Source: Thiogranum sp963752745 (GTDB taxonomy: Bacteria > Pseudomonadota > Gammaproteobacteria > DSM-19610). From it: a stretch of 64,000 bases of DNA. Where the stretch lies: the NCBI GenBank assembly GCA_963752745.1, contig CAVWAK010000006.1:62001-126000 (forward strand). The letters are read 5' to 3'. Under the pieces are notes generated by a model. That model had not been told where the DNA came from. It was given only the letters and a program-made list of their open reading frames with translations, and made no database searches. This document shows positions 62,027 to 64,000 of this stretch, in pieces (the stretch's first letter is position 1; each line of letters opens with the position of its first letter). The translations under genes and the position numbers were made by a program.

Positions 62027-64000
62027 ATGCCTCCTAATCCTGCATCAGCTGGTGCCAACGTTGAACCTGTACTGGTAGATAGCGTTAAAAGTGCCGTTTT
62101 ACAGGCGCGCGCCCGCCGGCACCGATGTACTGCGGTACTCTCGGGCGACAGAGATAAATCTGTTCGCATGGCAAGCGAGCTGTTATCACTGCTGGAATAC
62201 AGTGATGTGGCCTGGTACAGCGACAAGGTGCCTGCTGGCCGAAGGGATTGCTATGCGGCGGCGGCTTTTAGTCTGCTGGGTAACGAAGTCGATGCGCTGG
62301 TGTTTGATGCCTGGTCAGGTTTTGATCCGGACGCCTTTGGTGCACTGACCGGAAGTCTCCGGGCCGGTGGCTTGCTGATATTGCTGGTGCCTGCACTGGA
62401 GTCCTGGGGCAGTTATGAAGATCCGCAAAAGCAGCGCATCACGGTATTTCCTTTTGCCGCCCGCGACGTTGGCGGGCGTTTCCTGCAGCGGCTCGTCCGC
62501 CTTGTTGGCGAGGACCGGTACAGCCTCCTGATTGAGCGAGGTTGTGTCACTCGCTTGCCACTGGCGACGGATGTGCCGTTATCGGGCGTTGAATCGGAAA
62601 TCAGGGATGAAGCCTGCGAAACCCTTGACCAACAGCAGGCGGTCGAGGCGATCATTCGCGTGGCAAATGGACATGGCCGGCGGCCGGTAGTACTGGTATC
62701 AGACCGGGGCAGGGGGAAATCGGCTGCTTTTGGTATTGCTGCAGCGCGGTTGTTGCAGCAGGGAAGGCAGCGCATTGTTGTTACTGCTCCCAGTCGTGAG
62801 GCAGCCGCAACAACCTTGCGCCATGCAGACTGTCTGGCGCCGAAATCGCAGGGTCAACTGTGTTTTGTGGCCCCAGATGAGCTTTTGAATGATACTTCGC
62901 CTGTGGACCTGGTGTTGGTCGATGAAGCCGCTGCGATGCCCACTCCTTTGCTCGAAGCCCTGCTGAAACGTTATTCGCGTATTGCCTTTGCGACCACAGT
63001 TCACGGCTATGAAGGTACCGGGCGCGGCTTTGCATTGCGTTTCTCGCGGTTGCTGGACAAACATACTAACAGCTGGAAATCGCTACAGCTGGATACACCG
63101 GTCCGCTGGGCCGCGGATGATCCGCTGGAGAACCTGGTTTTCAGGATGCTTGCCCTTGATGCCGAGCCTGCCTCGGCCACCTGTTTTGATAATTTCAGTG
63201 ATACCAGGAACTATGCACTGGAGATACTTGATCGAGATGCGTTGGCCAATGATGAATCATTGTTGGCGGAAATATTCGGACTGCTGGTGCAGGCTCATTA
63301 TCGTACCCGGCCGCTGGATCTGCGTCACATGCTGGACGGCCCGAACCTGGAAATCTATGTGTTGCGGGCCGGAAGGCATGTGGCTGCAACAGCGCTGGTA
63401 GCCAGCGAAGGCGGATTTGACGCACAAGCCGCAGAGGCTATCTGGGAGGGGCGCTCTCGTCCCCACGGTCATTTATTACCGGAAACACTGACTGCACATC
63501 TTGGGCTGCTGTCAGCACCGGCATTGCGTGCGGCTCGTATTATGCGGCTCACAGTGCACCCGGCGCTGCAGCGCCGGGGGCTCGGTAGTCGCCTGGTAGG
63601 CGAAGTCACATTACGTGCTGCCAACCAGGGCTACGATTATGTTGGTACCAGTTTTGGCGCTACACCCGGGTTGATTGAATTCTGGCAGCAACTGGACTGG
63701 TTACCGGTTCGTCTCAGTATCCAGAAAGGAGCCAGCAGCGGTAGCCATTCTGCACTGATGCTTAAGCCGCTGACGCCATCGGGTAATGATTTGCAGCAGG
63801 CGGCGCGGCAGCGCTTTTTTGCGCAGTTTCCACACCAGCTGTCTGACAGCCTGCGTACCCTGGAACCCGCACTGGTTATTGCGTTGCTTGGACAGGCTGG
63901 TGAATTCGCTCCCGATCTGGATGCTGCTGATCGTCGCGATCTGCAGGCTTTTGCACACGCCTGTCGTCTCGCTGAAGTAACTATTGGTTCACTGTGGAGG
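62027..64000 (+). CDS. tmcA: tRNA(Met) cytidine acetyltransferase TmcA (3' end outside the window)
   Basis: The frame from the ATG at 62027 stays open for 658 codons to the window edge. The N-terminal DUF1726-like region (DALVFDAWSGFDPDAFGAL), the ATPase Walker A DRGRGKSAA, Walker B VLVDEAAAMP, the HGYEGTGRGF motif and the GNAT acetyl-CoA motif HPALQRRGLGSRLV follow in TmcA order. It makes N4-acetylcytidine at the wobble position of elongator tRNA-Met. The start is 105 nt after lpdA; only AGG lies upstream. Confidence 0.92.
   Translation, partial: MPPNPASAGANVEPVLVDSVKSAVLQARARRHRCTAVLSGDRDKSVRMASELLSLLEYSDVAWYSDKVPAGRRDCYAAAAFSLLGNEVDALVFDAWSGFDPDAFGALTGSLRAGGLLILLVPALESWGSYEDPQKQRITVFPFAARDVGGRFLQRLVRLVGEDRYSLLIERGCVTRLPLATDVPLSGVESEIRDEACETLDQQQAVEAIIRVANGHGRRPVVLVSDRGRGKSAAFGIAAARLLQQGRQRIVVTAPSREAAATTLRHADCLAPKSQGQLCFVAPDELLNDTSPVDLVLVDEAAAMPTPLLEALLKRYSRIAFATTVHGYEGTGRGFALRFSRLLDKHTNSWKSLQLDTPVRWAADDPLENLVFRMLALDAEPASATCFDNFSDTRNYALEILDRDALANDESLLAEIFGLLVQAHYRTRPLDLRHMLDGPNLEIYVLRAGRHVAATALVASEGGFDAQAAEAIWEGRSRPHGHLLPETLTAHLGLLSAPALRAARIMRLTVHPALQRRGLGSRLVGEVTLRAANQGYDYVGTSFGATPGLIEFWQQLDWLPVRLSIQKGASSGSHSALMLKPLTPSGNDLQQAARQRFFAQFPHQLSDSLRTLEPALVIALLGQAGEFAPDLDAADRRDLQAFAHACRLAEVTIGSLWR

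Noticed and set aside
1..64000. tRNA, rRNA, CRISPR arrays, prophage or toxin-antitoxin systems
   Set aside because: I scanned for these and saw no cloverleaf, rRNA-like sequence, spaced short repeats, phage structural genes or paired small toxin/antitoxin genes that I could support.

Overview
The window is a stretch of chromosome from a non-enteric gammaproteobacterium. Family-level matches to rapA, hrpB, yheS, rluA, greB, hspQ, nudE, yeiP, a DUF3581-like gene and tmcA support this, as does the gene order prmB - small gene - (hemN) - aroC - MFS transporter, which I recall as similar in Pseudomonas. Genes are dense, on both strands, and mostly moderately G+C-rich. I see no rRNA, tRNA or CRISPR array. 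A closer taxonomic call is not justified from sequence alone.

Layout. 1-15.1 kb: core genes (SCO copper chaperone, prmB, hemN with an FNR/Anr box, aroC, an MFS transporter, a secreted FG-GAP propeller protein, HIT hydrolase, hrpB, a GST, a PilZ trio, a DUF6940-like gene, a DUF3581-like gene, rluA). 15.2-17.1 kb: an ABC-F gene (yheS type) broken by one extra C. 17.1-26.3 kb: an accessory segment between two inverted copies of a 162-bp repeat. It holds a remnant secreted gene, an APC-like permease, a universal stress protein, a PDZ membrane protein, an alpha/beta hydrolase, an IS110-family insertion sequence with a candidate bridge-RNA region, a TVP38 protein and a second hydrolase. A 124-bp direct repeat pair (19.75 and 24.07 kb) is nested inside. 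26.4-39.2 kb: core genes (arfB, csp, rapA, yeiP, transporters, a small cytochrome c, nudE, a LysR/pirin/nitroreductase group, glgA, a DksA-like gene). 39.2-43.3 kb: a visibly A+T-richer island flanked by a 29-bp direct repeat that copies the 3' end of the DksA-like gene, as expected of site-specific integration. Its cargo includes a chorismate-lyase-like enzyme next to a phenylacetate-CoA-ligase-like enzyme, plus a secreted esterase. 43.4-64 kb: core genes (ygiQ, a barrel protein with greB, an overlapping sprT operon, hspQ, a peptide transporter, slyD, an ATPase with metA, cfa, a ferritin-like protein, sucA-sucB-lpdA, and the start of tmcA).

Themes. FNR/Anr-type boxes lie before hemN, before the ferritin-like/sucA divergent pair and at the left end of the 17-26 kb segment, which suggests an oxygen-responsive facultative lifestyle. 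Several core genes lack a ribosome binding site and instead carry a -10-like hexamer 6-10 nt before the start codon, so leaderless transcripts are likely. The two accessory segments, their repeats, and the chorismate lyase/ligase cassette are the least ordinary parts of the window.
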